This document shows positions 12,688-27,054 of a stretch of DNA of 64,000 nucleotides, piece by piece. The notes beneath the pieces were generated by a model. The model did no database searches, was not told the DNA's origin, and saw nothing but the letters and a program-made list of their open reading frames with translations. The position numbers and the translations under genes are program-made. The stretch spans positions 62,001-126,000 of the forward strand of contig CANTAL010000141.1 in the NCBI GenBank assembly GCA_947650365.1, read 5' to 3'. The DNA is from Chamaelirium japonicum. Its lineage: Eukaryota > Streptophyta > Magnoliopsida > Liliales > Melanthiaceae. Position 1 is the first letter of the stretch; every line of letters starts with the position of its first letter.

Positions 12688-14241
12688 TTCATTCGTACGA
12701 TCCATTCTAATTCCTTCGTACGATCCATATTCTAATTCATTCGCACGATCCATTCTAATTCATTCATACGATCCATTCTAATTTATTCGCACGATCCATT
12801 CTAATTCATTCATACGATCCATTCTAATTCATTCGCACAATCTATTCTAATTCATTCGAACGATCCATTCTAATTCATTCATACGATCCATTCTAATTCA
12901 TTCGTACGATCTATTCTATTTCATTCGTACAATCCTTTCTTACTCAATCGTATGATCCAATCTAATCCATTCGCACAATCTATTCTAATTCATTCGTACA
13001 ATCCATTCTATTTCATTCGTATGATCCATTCTAATTCATACGATCCATTCTATTTCATTCATACGATCCATTTTAATTCATTCGCACGATCCATTCTAAT
13101 TCATTCATACGATCCATTCTAATTCATTTATACGATCCATTTTAATTCAGTCGCACAATCTATTCTAATTCATTCGTATGATCAATTCTAATTCATTAGC
13201 ATGATCCATTCTAATTCATTCGTACGATCTATTCTATTTCATTCGTACAATCCATTCTTACTCAATCGTATGATCCATTCTAATCCATTCGCACAATCTA
13301 TTCTTATTCATTCATACGATCCATTCTAATTTATTCGCACGATCCATTCTAATTCCTTCGTATGATCCATTCTAATTCATTCGTACGGTATGATTCATTC
13401 TAATTCATTCGTACAATTTATTCTAATTCAATCCATTCTAATTCATTCGTACGATCCATTCTAATTCATTCGTACGATTCATTCTAATTCAATCCATTCT
13501 AATTCATTCGTATGATCCATTCTTACTCATTCGTACGATCCATTCTAATTCATTCGCACGAATGAATCCATTCTAATTCATTCGTATGATCCATTCTAAT
13601 TCATTCGCATGAATTATCCATTCTAGTTCATTCGTACGATCCATTCTATCTCATTCGTACAATCCATTCTATTTCATTCGTACGATCCATTCTAATTCAT
13701 TCGCACGATCCATTCTAATTCATTCGCTTGATCCATTCTAATTCATTCGTACGATCTATTCTAATTCATTCATACGATCCATTCTAATTCATTCGCACGA
13801 ATGTATCCATTCTAATTCATTCGTACGATCCATTCTAATTCCTTCGTATCCATTCTAATTCACTTATACGATCCATTCTAATTCATTCATACGATCCATT
13901 CTAATTCATTCGCATGAATGTATCCATTCTAATTCATTCGTACGATCCATTCTAATTCATTCGCACAATCTATTCTAATTCATTCATACGATCCATCCTA
14001 ATTCATTCGCACGAATGTATCCATTCTAATTCATTCGTACAATCCATTCTATTTCATTCGTACGATCCATTCTTACTCATTCGTACGATCCATTCGTATC
14101 CATTCTAATTCATTCGCACGATCTATTCTAATTCATTCATACGATCCATTCTAATTCATTCGTACGATCCATTCTAATTCTTTTGCACGAATGTATCCAT
14201 TCTAATTCCTTCGTATGATCCATTCTAATTCATTCGCACGA
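12688..14241 (+). repeat. Satellite block 16, forward, with two B cassettes
   Basis: Diverged B cassettes at about 12,900-13,110 and (partial) 13,215-13,310, then F at 13382-13396 with 15-bp units. CCATTCGTATCCATTC near 14,094 is the end of a C/D-type cassette. Flips at CGCACGATCGTATTAATG near 14,241. Confidence 0.92.
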
Positions 14242-14750
14242 TCGTATTAATGAATTAGAATGGATCGTACGAATGAATTAGAATAGATCGTACGAATGAA
14301 TTAGAATGGATACGAATGGATCGTACGAATAAGTAAGAATGGATCGTACGAATGAAATAGAATGGATTGTACGAATGAATTAGAATGGATACATTCGTGC
14401 GAATGAATTAGGATGGATCGTATGAATGAATTAGAATTGATTGTGCGAATGAATTAGAATGGATCGTACGAATGAATTAGAATGGATACATTCATGTGAA
14501 TGAATTAGAATGGATCGTATGAATGAATTAGAATGGATCGTATGAGTGAATTAGAATGGATACGAAGGAATTAGAATGGATCGTACGAAGGAATTAGAAT
14601 GGAGAATGGATCGTGCGAAAGAATTAGAATGGATCATGCGATAAGAATGGATCGTACGAATGAAATAGAATAGATCGTACGGATAAATGAATTTGGATCG
14701 TGCTAATGAATTAGAATGGATCGTACGAATGAATTAGAATGGATCGTACT
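14242..14750 (-). repeat. C/D cassette, right half
   Basis: GAATGGATACGAATGG (14304) to D GGATAAATGAATTTGGATC (14681-14699) spans 377 bp, the same distance as at 25,290-25,667 and 58,860-59,237. Confidence 0.9.
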
Positions 14751-17700
14751 AATGAATTAGAATAGATTGTGCGAATGAATTAGAATGGATCGTAAGAATG
14801 AATTAGAATAGATTGTGCGAATGAATTAGAATGGATCGTACGAATGAATTAGAATGGATATATTCATGCGAATGAATTAGAATGGATCATACGAATAAAT
14901 TAGAATGGATTCATTCGTGCGAATGAATTAGAATGGATCGTACGAATGAGTAAGAATGGATCGTGCGAATGAATTAGAATGGATTGAATTAGAATGAATC
15001 GTACGAATGAATTAGAATGGATCGTACGAATGAATTAGAATGGATCGTATGAATGAATTAGAATGGATTGAATTAGAATGAATCGTACGAATGAATTAGA
15101 ATGAATCATACTGTACGAATGAATTAGAATGGATCATACGAAGGAATTAGAATGGATCGTACGAATGAATTAGAATGGATCGTACGAATGAATTAGAATG
15201 GATCGTATGAAGGAATTAGAATGGATTGTACGAAGGAATTAGAATGGATAGTACGAATGAATTAGAATGGATACCTTCGTGCAAATGAATTAGGATGGAT
15301 CTTACGAATGAGTAAGAATGGATCGTACGAATGAAATAGAATGGATCGTATGAATGAATTAGAATGGATCGTGCGAATGAATTAGAATTGATCGTACGAA
15401 TGAATTAGAATGGATACATTCGTGCGAATGAATTAGAATGGATCGTATGAATGAATTAGAATCGATCGTACGAATGAATTAGAATGGATCATGCGAATGA
15501 ATTAGAATGGATCGTGCGAATGAATTAGAATGGATCGTACGAATGAAATAGAATGGATTGTACGAATGAGATAGAATGGATCGTACGAATGAATTAGAAT
15601 GGATACATTCATGTGAATGAATTAGAATGGATCATACGAATGAATTAGAATGGATTCATTCGCACGAATGAATTAGAATAGATTGTGCGAATGAATTAGA
15701 ATGGATCGTACGAATGAATTAGAATGGATACATTCATGCGAATGAGTTAGAATGGATCATATGAATGAATTAGAATGGATCGTATGAGTGAATTAGAATA
15801 GATACGAAGGAATTAGAATGGATCGTACGAAGGAATTAGAATGGATAGTATGAATGAATTAGAATGGATCATGCAAATGAATTAGAATTGATCGTACGAA
15901 TGAATTAGAATAGATTGTGAGAATGAATTAGAATGGATCGTACGAATGAATTGGAATGGATACATTCGTGCGAATGAATTAGAATGGATCGTATGAATGA
16001 ATTAGAGTGGATACATTCGTACAAATGAATTAGAATGGATCGAACGAATGAATTAGAATGGATACATTCGTGCGAATGAATTAGAATGGATCATATGAAT
16101 GAATTAGAATGGATCGTTTGAGTGAATGCGAATGGATCGTGCGAATGAATTAGAATGGATTGTACGAATGAATTAGAATGGATCGTACGAATGAATTAGA
16201 ATGGATTAAATTAGAATGAATTAGAATGGATGCATTCGTGCGAAAGAATTAGAATGGATCGTATGAATAAATTAGATTGGATCGTATAAATGAATTAGAA
16301 TGGATCGTACGAATGAATTAGAATGGATCGTGCGAATGAATTAGAATGGATCGTGCGAATGAATTAGAATGGATCGTACGAATGAATTAGAATGGATCGT
16401 ACGAATGAATTAGAATGGATCGTACGAAGGAATTAGAATGGATAGTACGAATGAATTAGAATGGATACCTTCGGGCAAATGAATTAGAATGGATCGTACG
16501 AATGAGTAAGAATGGATCGTACGAATGAAATAGAATGGATCGTATGAATGAATTAGAATGGATAGTACAAATGAATTAGAATGGATCGTAAGAATGAGTA
16601 AGAATGGATCGTGCGAATGAATTAGAATGGATCATATGAATGAATTAGAATGGATCGTATGAATGAATTAGAATGGATCGTGCGAATAAATTAGAATGGA
16701 TCGTATGAATGAATTAGAATAGATTGTGCGAATGAATTAGAATGGATCGTATGAATGAATTAGATTGGATCGTATGAATGAATTAGAATGGATCGTACGT
16801 ATGAGTAAGAATGGATCGTACGAATGAATTATAATGGATCGTACGAATGAATTAGAATGGATACATTCGTGCGAATGAATTAGAATGGATCGTATGAATG
16901 AATTAGAATCGATCGTACGAATGAATTAGAATGGATCATGTGAATGAATTAGAATGGATCGTGCGAATGAATTAGAATGGATCGTACGAATGAAATAGAA
17001 TGGATTGTACGAATGAGATAGAATGGATCGTACGAATGAATTAGAATGGATACATTCATGCGAATGAATTAGAATGGATCATACGAATGAATTAGAATGG
17101 ATTCATTCGTGCGAATGAATTAGAATGGATCGTACGAATGAGTAAGAATGGATCGTATGAATGAGTTAGAATGGATTGAATTAGAATGAATCGTACAAAT
17201 GAATTAGAATGGATCGTACGAATGAATTAGAATGGATCGTACGAATGAATTAGAACGGATTGAATTAGAATGAATCGTACGAATGAATTAGAATGAATCA
17301 TACCGTACAAATGAATTATAATGGATCATACGAAGGAATTAGAATGGATCGTACAAATGAATTAGAATGGATCGTACGAATGAATTAGAATGGATCGTAC
17401 GAAGGAATTAGAATGGATCGTACGAAGGAATTAGAATGGATAGTACGAATGAATTAGCATGGATACCTTCGTGCAAATGAATTAGAATGGATCATACGAA
17501 TGAGTAAGAATGGATCGTACGAATGAAATAGAATGGATCGTATGAATGAATTAGAATGGATCGTGCGAATGAGTTAGAATGGATACATTCGTGCGAATGA
17601 ATTAGAATGGATCGTATGAATGAATTAGATTGGATCGTATGAATGAATTAGAATAGATCGTGCGAATGAATTAGAATGGATCGTACGAATGAATTAGAAT

Positions 17701-18095
17701 GGATCGTTTAAATGAATTAGAATGGATCACTTATGAATTAGAATGGGTCATACGAATGAAATAGAATGGATCGTACGAAGGAATTAGAAAGGATCGTACA
17801 AATGAATTAGAATGGATCGTATGAATGAAATAGAATAGATCGTACGAATGAATTAGAATGGATCGTATGAATGAATTAGATTGGATCGTATGAATGAATT
17901 AGAATGGATTGTACGAATGAAATAGAATAGATCGTACGAATGAATTAGAATGGATCGTGCGAATGAATTAGAATGGGTCGTACGAATGAATTAGAATGGA
18001 TCGTACGAATGAATTAGAATGGATACATTCGTGGAAAAGAAGTAGAATAGATTGTATGAATGAATTAGAATGGATCGTACGAATGAATTAGACGT
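14242..18095 (-). repeat. Satellite block 17, reverse, 3.85 kb, longest uninterrupted block
   Basis: Starts inside a C/D cassette (GAATGGATACGAATGG at 14304, D at 14681-14699). E in reverse recurs at 15269, 16463 (variant) and 17461, and F in reverse at 15103 and 17295, showing repeated E-F cassettes in one orientation. Ends at GAATTAGACGTATGCTCC near 18,092, a junction seen once. Confidence 0.93.
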
Positions 18096-21053
18096 ATGCT
18101 CCATTCTAATTCATTCGTACAATCTATTCTAATTCATTCGTACGATCCATTCTAATTTATTCGTACAATCCATTCTAATTCATTCGCACGAATGTATCCA
18201 TTCTAATTCATTCGTACGATTAATTCTAATTCATTCATATAATCCATTCTAATTTATTCGAACGATCCATTCTAATTTCTTTGTACGAATGTATCTACTC
18301 TAATTCATTCATACGATCCATTCTAATTCATTCGCACGATCCATTCTAATTCATACGTACGATCCATTCTAATTCATTCATATGATCCATTCTAATTCAT
18401 TCGTACGATCCATTCTAATTCATTCGCACGATCTATTATAATTCATTCATACAAACCATTCTATTTCATTCGTACGATCCATTCTAATTCATTCGCAAGA
18501 TCCATTCTAATTCATTCATACGATCCAATCTAATTCATTCATACGATCCATTCAAATTCATTAATACGATCCAATCTAATTCACTCATACGATCCATTCA
18601 AATTCCTTCGTACGATCCATTCTAATTCATACGATCCATTCTAATTCATTCCTACGATCCATTCTAATTCATTCGTATGATCCATTCTAATTCATTCGTA
18701 TGATCCATTCTAATTCATTCGCACGATCCATTCTAATTCATTCATACGATCCAATCTAATTCCTTCATACGGTCCATTCTAATTCATTCGCACGAATGTA
18801 TCCATTCTAATTCATTCGCACGATCCATTCTAATTCATTCATACAATCCATTCTAATTCTTTCATATGATCCATTCTAATTCATTCGCACGATCCATTCT
18901 TACTCATTCGTACGATCCATTCTAATTCATTCGCACGATCCATTCTAATTCATTAATATGATCCATTCTAATTCATTAATATGATCCATTCTAATTCATT
19001 CGTACGATCCATTCTAATTCATTCGTACGATTCATTCTAATTCAATCCATTCTAATTCATTCGTACGATCCATTCTTACTCATTCGTACGATCCATTCTT
19101 ACTCATTCGTACGATCCCTTCTAATTCATTCGCACGAATAAATCCATTCTAATTCATTCGTATGATCCATTCTAATTCATTCGCATGAATGTATCCATTC
19201 TAATTCATTCGTACGATCCATTCTATCTCATTCGTAGAATCCAATCTATTTCATTCATATGATCCATTCTAATTCATTCGCACGAATGTATCCATTCTAA
19301 TTCATTCGTACGATCCATTCTAGTTCATTTGTACGAATGTATCCACTCTAATTCATTCAATGTATCCACTCTAATTTATTTATACGATCCATTCTAATTC
19401 CATCGTACGATCCATTCTATTTCATTCGTATGATCCATTCTATTTCATTCATATAATCCATTCTAATTCATTCGCACGATCCATTCTAATTCATTCATAC
19501 GATCCATTCTAATTCATTCGTATGATCCATTCTAATTCATTCGTTCGATCCGTTCTAATTTATTCGCACGATCCATTCTAATTCATTCATACGATCCATT
19601 CTTACTCATTCGTACTATCCATTCTAATTCATTCGCACGATCCATTCTAATTCATTCATACGATCCATTCTTACTCATTCGTACGATCCATTCTAATTCA
19701 TTCGCACGATCCATTCTAATTCATCTGTACGATCCATTCTATTTTATTCGTACGATCCATTCTTACTCATTCGTACGATCCATTCTAATTCATTTGCACG
19801 AATGTATCCATTCTAATTCATTCGTACGATCCATTCTAATTCATTCATACGATCCATTCTAATTCTACGATCCATTCTTACTCATTCGTATTATCCATTT
19901 TAATTCATTCACACGAATGTATCAACTCTAATTCATTCGTATGATCCATTCTAATCCATTCGCACGAATGTATCCATTCTAATTCATTCGTATGATCCAT
20001 TCTAATTCATTCGCATGATCCATTCTAATTCATTCATACAATCCATTCTAATTCTTTTGCACGAATGTATCCATTCTAATTCATTCGTTCGATCCATTCT
20101 AATTCATTCGTACGATCCATTCTAATTCATTCGCACGATCCATTCTAATTCATTCATATGATCCATTCTAATTCATTCGTACGATCCATTCTAATTCATT
20201 CGTACGATCCATTCTAATTCATTCGCACAATCTATTCTAATTCATTAGTACGATCCATTCTAATTCATTCGTACGATCCATTCTAATACATTAGCACGAT
20301 CCAAATTCATTTATCCGTACGATCTATTCTATTTCATTCGTACGATCCATTCTTATCGCACGATCCATTCTAATTCATTCGCACGATCCATTCTCCATTC
20401 TAATTCCTTCATACGATCCATTCTAATTCCTTCGTATCTATTCTAATTCACTCATACGATCCATTCTAATTCATTCATACGATCCATTCTAATTCATTCG
20501 CATGAATGTATCCATTCTAATTCATTCGTACGATCCATTCTAATTCATTCGCACAATCTATTCTAATTCATTCATACGATCCATCCGAATTCATTCGCAC
20601 GAATGTATCTATTCTAATTCATTCGTACAATCCATTCTATTTCATTCGTACGATCCATTCTTACTCATTCGTACGATCCATTCGTATCCATTCTAATTCA
20701 TTCGTACGATCTATTCTAATTCATTCGTACGATCCATTCTAATTCATTAATACGATCCAATCTAATTCATTCATACGATCCATTCTAATTCATTCGTACG
20801 ATCCATTCTAATTCATTCGCACGATCCATTCTAATTCATTCGCACGATCCATTCTAATTCATTCGTACGATCCATTCTAATTCATTCGCACGATCCATTC
20901 TAATTCATTCGCACGAATGTATCCATTCTAATTCATTCGTATGATCCATTCTAATTCATTCACACGATCCATTCTATTTCATTCATACAATCCATTCTAT
21001 TTCTTTTGCACGAATGTATCCATTCTAAATCATTCGTACAATCCATTCTATTT
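18096..21053 (+). repeat. Satellite block 18, forward, 2.96 kb
   Basis: Forward units, mostly 23-mers with scattered 28-mers. D in forward orientation lies at 20298-20316, followed 360-380 bp later by CCATTCGTATCCATTC, the mirror of the arrangement at 14,304-14,699. Flips at CTATTTGAGTGTGAATG near 21,054. Confidence 0.93.
20298..20700 (+). repeat. D cassette in forward orientation
   Basis: Same order as 6,742-7,136. The following units to about 20,900 also match 55,600-55,810. Confidence 0.89.
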
Positions 21054-21886
21054 GAGTGTGAATGAATTAGAATGGATCGTGCGAATGAATTAGAATGGAT
21101 CGTATTAATGAATTAGAATGGATCGTGCGAATGAATTAGAATGGATCGTTCAAATGAGTAAGAATGGATCGTGCGAATGAATTAGAATGGATCATATGAA
21201 TGAATTAGAATGGATCGTATGAATGAATTAAAATGGATCGTGCGAATAAATTAGAATGGATCGTATGAATGAATTAGAATAGATTGTGCGAATGAATTAG
21301 AATGGATCGTACGAATGAATTAGAATGGATGGATTCGTGCGAATGAATTAGAATGGATCGTATGAATGAATTAGAATGGATCGTGCGAATGAATTAGAAT
21401 AGATTGTGCGAATAAATTAGAATGGATCGTACGAATGAATTAGAATGGATCATACGAATGAATTAGAATGGATCGTATGAATGAATTAGAATGGATCGTA
21501 CGAATGAATTAGAATGGATCGTACTAATGAATTAGAATAGATTGTGCGAATGAATTAGAATGGATCGTACGAATAAATTAGAAAGGATACATTCATACAA
21601 ATGAATTAGAATGGATCATACGAATGAATTAGAATGGATACATTCGTACAAATGAATTAGAATAGATCGTACGAATGAATTAGAATGGATACATTCGTGC
21701 GAATGAATTAGAATGGATCGTACGAATGAATTAGAATGGATCGTTTGAATGAATTAGAATGGATCGTACTTATGAATTAGAATGGGTCGTTTGAGTGAAT
21801 GCGAATGGATCGTGCGAATGAATTAGAATGGATTGTACGAATGAATTAGAATGGATCGTACGAATGAATTAGAATGGATACATTCG
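21054..21886 (-). repeat. Satellite block 19, reverse
   Basis: Reverse 23-mers with 28-mers. The right end (TTTGAGTGAATGCG near 21,790, then a type-2 junction at 21,881) repeats the ends of blocks 13, 21, 27 and 59. Confidence 0.92.
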
Positions 21887-22713
21887 TGCGAATCCATTCT
21901 ATTTCATTCGTACGATCCATTCTAATTCATTCGCACGATCCATTCTAATTCATTCATACGATCCATTCTAATTCATTAGTACGATCCATTCTAATTCATT
22001 CGTACGATCCATTCTAATTCATTCGTACGATCTATTCTAATTCCTTCGTATGATCCATTCTAATTCATTCGTACGGGATTCATTCTAATTCATTCATACG
22101 ATTCATTCTAATTCAATCCATTCTAATTCATTCGTACGATCCATTCTAATTCATTCGTACGATCCATTCTAATTCATTCGTACGATCCATTCTAATTCAT
22201 TCATACGATTCATTCTAATTCTAATTCATTCGTACGATCCATTCTAATTCCTTCGTACGATCCATTCTAATTCATTCGTACGATCCATTCTAATTCATTC
22301 GCACGATCCATTCTAATTCATTCGTACGATCCATTCTATTTCATTCATACGATCCATTCTAATTCATTCATACGATCTATTCTAATTCTTTCGCACGAAT
22401 GTATCCATTCTAATTCATTCGTACGATCCATTCTAATTCATTCGTACGATCCATTCTAATTCATTCGTGCGATCCATTCTAATTCATTCGCACGATCCAT
22501 TCTAATTCATGAATACGATCCAATCTAATTCATTCGCACGAATGTATCCATTCTAATTCATTCGCACAATCTATTTCATTCGTACGAATGTATCCATTCT
22601 AATTCATTCGTACGATCCATTCTAATTCATTCATACGATCCATTCTAATTCATTCGTACTATCTATTCTAATTCATTCATACGATCCATTCTAATTCATA
22701 CAATCTATTCTAA
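21887..22713 (+). repeat. Satellite block 20, forward
   Basis: A degenerate F (CGTACGGGATTCATTC) lies near 22,070, with 15-bp units near 22,110 and 22,215. Ends at the TTCTAATTAGAA switch centred at 22713/22714, the same junction as 10,264. Confidence 0.92.
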
Positions 22714-23725
22714 TTAGAATGGATCGTACTAATGAATTAGAATAGATTGTGCGAATGAATTAGAATGGACCGTATGAATGAATTAGAAAGGATATATTCG
22801 TGCGAATGAATTAGAATAGATCGTAGGAATGAATTAGATAGGATCGTATTAATGAATTAGAATGGATCGTGCGAATGAATTATGATGGATCGTACGAATG
22901 AATTAGAATGGATAGATTCGTGTGAATGAATTTGAATGGATCGTACGAAGGAATTAGAATGGATCGTACGAAGGAATTAGAATAGATCATACGAAGAAAT
23001 TAGAATGGATCGTACGAATAAATTAGAATGGATCGTATGAATGAATTAGAATAGCTCGTGCGAATGAATTAAAATGGATCGTATGAATGAAATAGAATGG
23101 ATCGTATGAATTAGAATGGATCGTACGAATGAAATAGAATGGATCGTACGAATGAATTAGAATAGATTGTGCGAATGGATTAGAATGGATCATACGATTG
23201 AGTAAGAATAGATTGTACGAATGAAATAGAATAGATCGTACGAATGAATTAGAATGGATCATGCTAATGAATTAGAATTGATCGTACGAATGAATTAAAA
23301 TAGATTGTGCGAATGAATTAGAATGGATCGTACGAATGAATTGGAATGGATACATTCGTGCGAATGAATTAGAATGGATCGTATGAATGAATTAGAGTGG
23401 ATACATTCGTACAAATGAATTAGAATGGATCGTACGAATGAATTAGAATGGATACATTCGTGCGAATGAATTAGAATGGATCATATGAATGAATTAGAAT
23501 GGATCGTTTGAGTGAATGCGAATGGATCGTGCGAATGAATTAGAATGGGTTGTACGAATGAATTAGAATGGATACATTCGTGCGAATGAATTAGAATGGA
23601 TCATATGAATGAATTAGAATGGATCGTTTGAGTGAATGCGAATGGATCGTGCGAATGAATTAGAATGGATTGTACGAATGAATTAGAATGAATCGTACGA
23701 ATGAATTAGAATGGATACATTCGTG
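22714..23725 (-). repeat. Satellite block 21, reverse, with B cassette and a 120-bp tandem duplication
   Basis: The B cassette (23023-23262) is collinear with block 13. Bases 23,451-23,570 are duplicated in tandem at 23,571-23,690 (120 bp, equal to four 23-mers plus one 28-mer). Ends in a type-2 junction. Confidence 0.93.
23023..23262 (-). repeat. B cassette, reverse copy
   Basis: Full order of B units including the 19-bp unit. Followed by the GGAATGGATACATTC units common to the 10,8xx and 59,8xx copies. Confidence 0.9.
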
Positions 23726-24053
23726 CGAATCCATTCTATTTCATTCGTACGATCCATTCTAATTCATTCGCACGATCCATTCTAATTCATTCGTACGATC
23801 CATTCTAATTCATTCGTACGATCCATTCTAATTCATTCGCACAATCTATTCTAATTCATTCGTACGATCCATTTTAATTCATTCGCACGATCCATTCTAA
23901 TTCATTCATACGATCCATTCTATTTCATTCGTACGATCCATTCTTACTCATTCGTACGATGTATTCTAATTCATTTGCACGAAGGTATCCATTCTAATTC
24001 ATTCGTACTATCCATTCTAATTCCTTCGTACGATCCATTCTAATTCCTTCATA
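23726..24053 (+). repeat. Satellite block 22, forward, truncated E cassette
   Basis: Type-2 junction, then E at 23977-23990, CGTACTATCC and two CCTTCG units. Flips at CCTTCATACGAATGAG near 24,053. Very similar to block 4 in content and length. Confidence 0.92.
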
Positions 24054-26134
24054 CGAATGAGTAAGAATGGATAGTACGAATGAATTAGAATGGATCGTAC
24101 GAATGAATTAGAATGGATCGTACGAAGGAATTAGAATGGATTTTATGAATGAATTAGAATAGATCGTATGAATGAATTAGAATGGATCTTATGAATGAAT
24201 TAGAATGGAACGTACGAATGAATTAGAATGGATCGTATGAATGAATTAGAATGGATACATTCGTGCAAATGAGTTAGAATGGATACATTCATGGGCATGA
24301 ATTAGACTGGATCGTACAAAGGAATTAGAATGGATCATACGAATGAAATATAATGGGTCGTACAAAGGAATTAGAATGGATCGTATGCAGGAATTATAAT
24401 GGTTTGTACGAAGGAATTAGAATGGATCGTACGAATGAATTAGAATGGATACATTCGTGTGAATAAATTAGAATGGATCGTACGAATGAGTAAGAATGGA
24501 TCGTACGAATGAAATAGAATGGATCGTACGGATGAATTAAATGGATCGTGCGAATGAATTAGAATGGATCGTACGAATGAGTAAGAATGGATCGTATGAA
24601 TGAATTAGAATGGATCGTGCGAATAAATTAGAATGGATCGAACGAATGAATTAGAATGGATCATACGAATGAATTAGAATGGATCGTATGAATGAATTAG
24701 AATGGATCGTGCGAATGAATTAAAATGGATTATATGAATGAAATAGAATGGATCATACGAATGAAATAGAATGGATCATACGAAGGAATTGGAATGGATC
24801 GTATGAATGAATTAGAGTGGATACATTCGTGCGAATGAATTCGAATAGATCGTGCGAATGAATTAGAATGGATTGTACGAATGAATTAGAATGGATCGTA
24901 CGAATGAAATAGAATGGATCGTACGAATGAATTAGAATGGATACATTCGTGTAAAAGAAATAGAATGGATTGTATGAATGAATTAGAATGGATCGTGTGA
25001 ATGAATTAGAATGGATCATACGAATGAATTAGAATGGATACATTCGTGCGACTGAATTAGAATGGATCGTGCGAATGAATTAGAATGGATCGTACGAATG
25101 AATTAGAATGGATCGTATGAATGAATTAGAATGAATCGTGCGAATCAATTAGAATGGATCGTGCGAATGAATTAGAATGGATCGTACGAATGAATTAGAA
25201 TGGATCGTATGAATGAATTAGATTGGATTGTATTAATGAATTAGAATTGATCGTACGAATGAATTAGAATAGATCGTACGAATGAATTAGAATGGATACG
25301 AATGGATCGTACGAATGAGTAAGAATGGATCGTACGAATGAAATAGAATGGATTGTACGAATGAATTAGAATGGATATATTCGTGCGAATGAATTAGGAT
25401 GGATCGTATGAATAAATTAGAATAGATTGTGCGAATGAATTAGAATGGATCGTACGAATGAATTAGAATGGATACATTCATGCAAATGAATTAGAATGGA
25501 TCGTATGAATGAATTGGAATGGATCGTATGAGTGAATTAGAATGGATACGAAGGAATTAGAATGGATCGTACGAAGGAATTATAATGGAGAATGGATCGT
25601 GCGAATGAATTAGAATGGATCGTGCGATAAGAATGGATCGTACGAATGAAATAGAATAGATCGTACGGATAAATAAATTTGGATCGTGCTAATGAATTAG
25701 AATGGATCATGCTAATGAATTAGAATTGATCGTACAAATGAATTAGAATAGATTGTGCGAATGAATTAAAATGGATCGTATGAATGAATTGGAATGGATA
25801 CATTCGTGCGAATGACTTAGAATGGATCGTATGAATAAATTAGAGTGGATACATTCGTACAAATGAATTAGAATGGATCATACGAATAAATTAGAATGGA
25901 TACATTCGTACGAATGAAATAGAATGGATCGTATGAATGAATTAGCATGGATCGTGCGAATTAATTAGAATGGATTGTACGAATGAATTAGAATAGATTG
26001 TGCGAATGAATTAGAATGGATCGTACGAATGAATTAGAATGGATCGTACGAATGAATTAGAATGGATCGTATGAAGGAATTAGAATGGATCGTGCGAATG
26101 AATTAGAATGGATCGTACGAATGAAATAGAATGG
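24054..26134 (-). repeat. Satellite block 23, reverse, full C/D cassette
   Basis: Bases about 24,480-25,720 are the C/D cassette, collinear with 58,020-59,290 at an offset of about 33,541-33,570. It includes GAATGGATACGAATGG (25290) and D (25667-25685). Ends in a type-1 junction at 26,135. Confidence 0.93.
24480..25720 (-). repeat. C/D cassette, full copy
   Basis: Includes the C part (24753-25019, marked by GTGTAAAAGAAATAG) and D (25667-25685). Collinear with 58,020-59,290. Confidence 0.9.
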
Positions 26135-26435
26135 ATTCGCACGAATGTATCCATTCTAATTCATTCGTATGATCCATTCTAATTCATTCGTACAATCCAT
26201 TCTAATTCATTCGCACGATCCATTCGCATTCACTCAAACGATCCATTCTAATTCATTCATATGATCCATTCTAATTCATTCGCATGAATGTATCCATTCT
26301 AATTCATTCGTACGATCCATTCTAATTCATTTGTACGAATGTATCCACTCTAGTTCATTCATACGATCCATTCTAATTCATTCGCACGAATGTATCCATT
26401 CCAATTCATTCGTACGATCCATTCTAATTCATTTG
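26135..26435 (+). repeat. Satellite block 24, forward, about 300 bp
   Basis: Follows the type-1 junction with the same unit order as block 26, 920 bp further on. Stops within ATTCATTTGAATGG, a switch seen once. Confidence 0.91.
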
Positions 26436-27054
26436 AATGGATCGTACGAATGAGTAAGAATGGATCGTGCGAATGAATTAGAATGGATTGAATTAGAATG
26501 AATCGTATGAATGAATTAGAATGGATCGTACGAATGAATTAGAATGGATCGTACGAATGAATTAGAATGGATTGAATTAGAATGAATCGTACGAATGAAT
26601 TAGAATGAATCATATCGTACGAATAAATTAGAATGGATCATACGAAGGAATTAGAATGGATCGTACGAATAAATTAGAATGGATCGTACGAATGAATTAG
26701 AATGGATCGTACGAATGAATTAGAATGGATCGTACGAAGGAATTAGAATGGATAGTACGAATGAATTAGAATAGATACCTTCGTGCAAATGAATTAGAAT
26801 GGATCGTACGAATGAGTAAGAATGGATCATACGAATGAAATAGAATGGATCGTATGAATGAATTAGAATGGATCGTGCGAATGAATTAGATTGGATCGTA
26901 CGAATGAATTAGAATAGATTATGCGAATGAATTAGAATGGATCGTACGAATGAATTAGAATGGATCGTACGAAGGAATTAGAATGGATCGTATGAATGAA
27001 TTAGAAAGGATCGTGTGAATGAATTAGAATAGATCGTACAAATGAAATAGAATG
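26436..27054 (-). repeat. Satellite block 25, reverse
   Basis: 15-bp units near 26,490 and 26,580, an F variant (26607, ATCATATCGTACG) and an E variant (AGATACCTTCGTGC, 26773-26786). Ends in a type-1 junction. Confidence 0.91.

Noticed and set aside
24753..25019. 88-codon reverse open frame, and similar frames at 1666-1896 and 58331-58561
   Set aside because: The translation is pure satellite (IHSNSFTRS, ILIHSYDPF repeating about every 23 residues). No ribosome-binding context, domain or codon bias is seen, and all three are copies of one C cassette.
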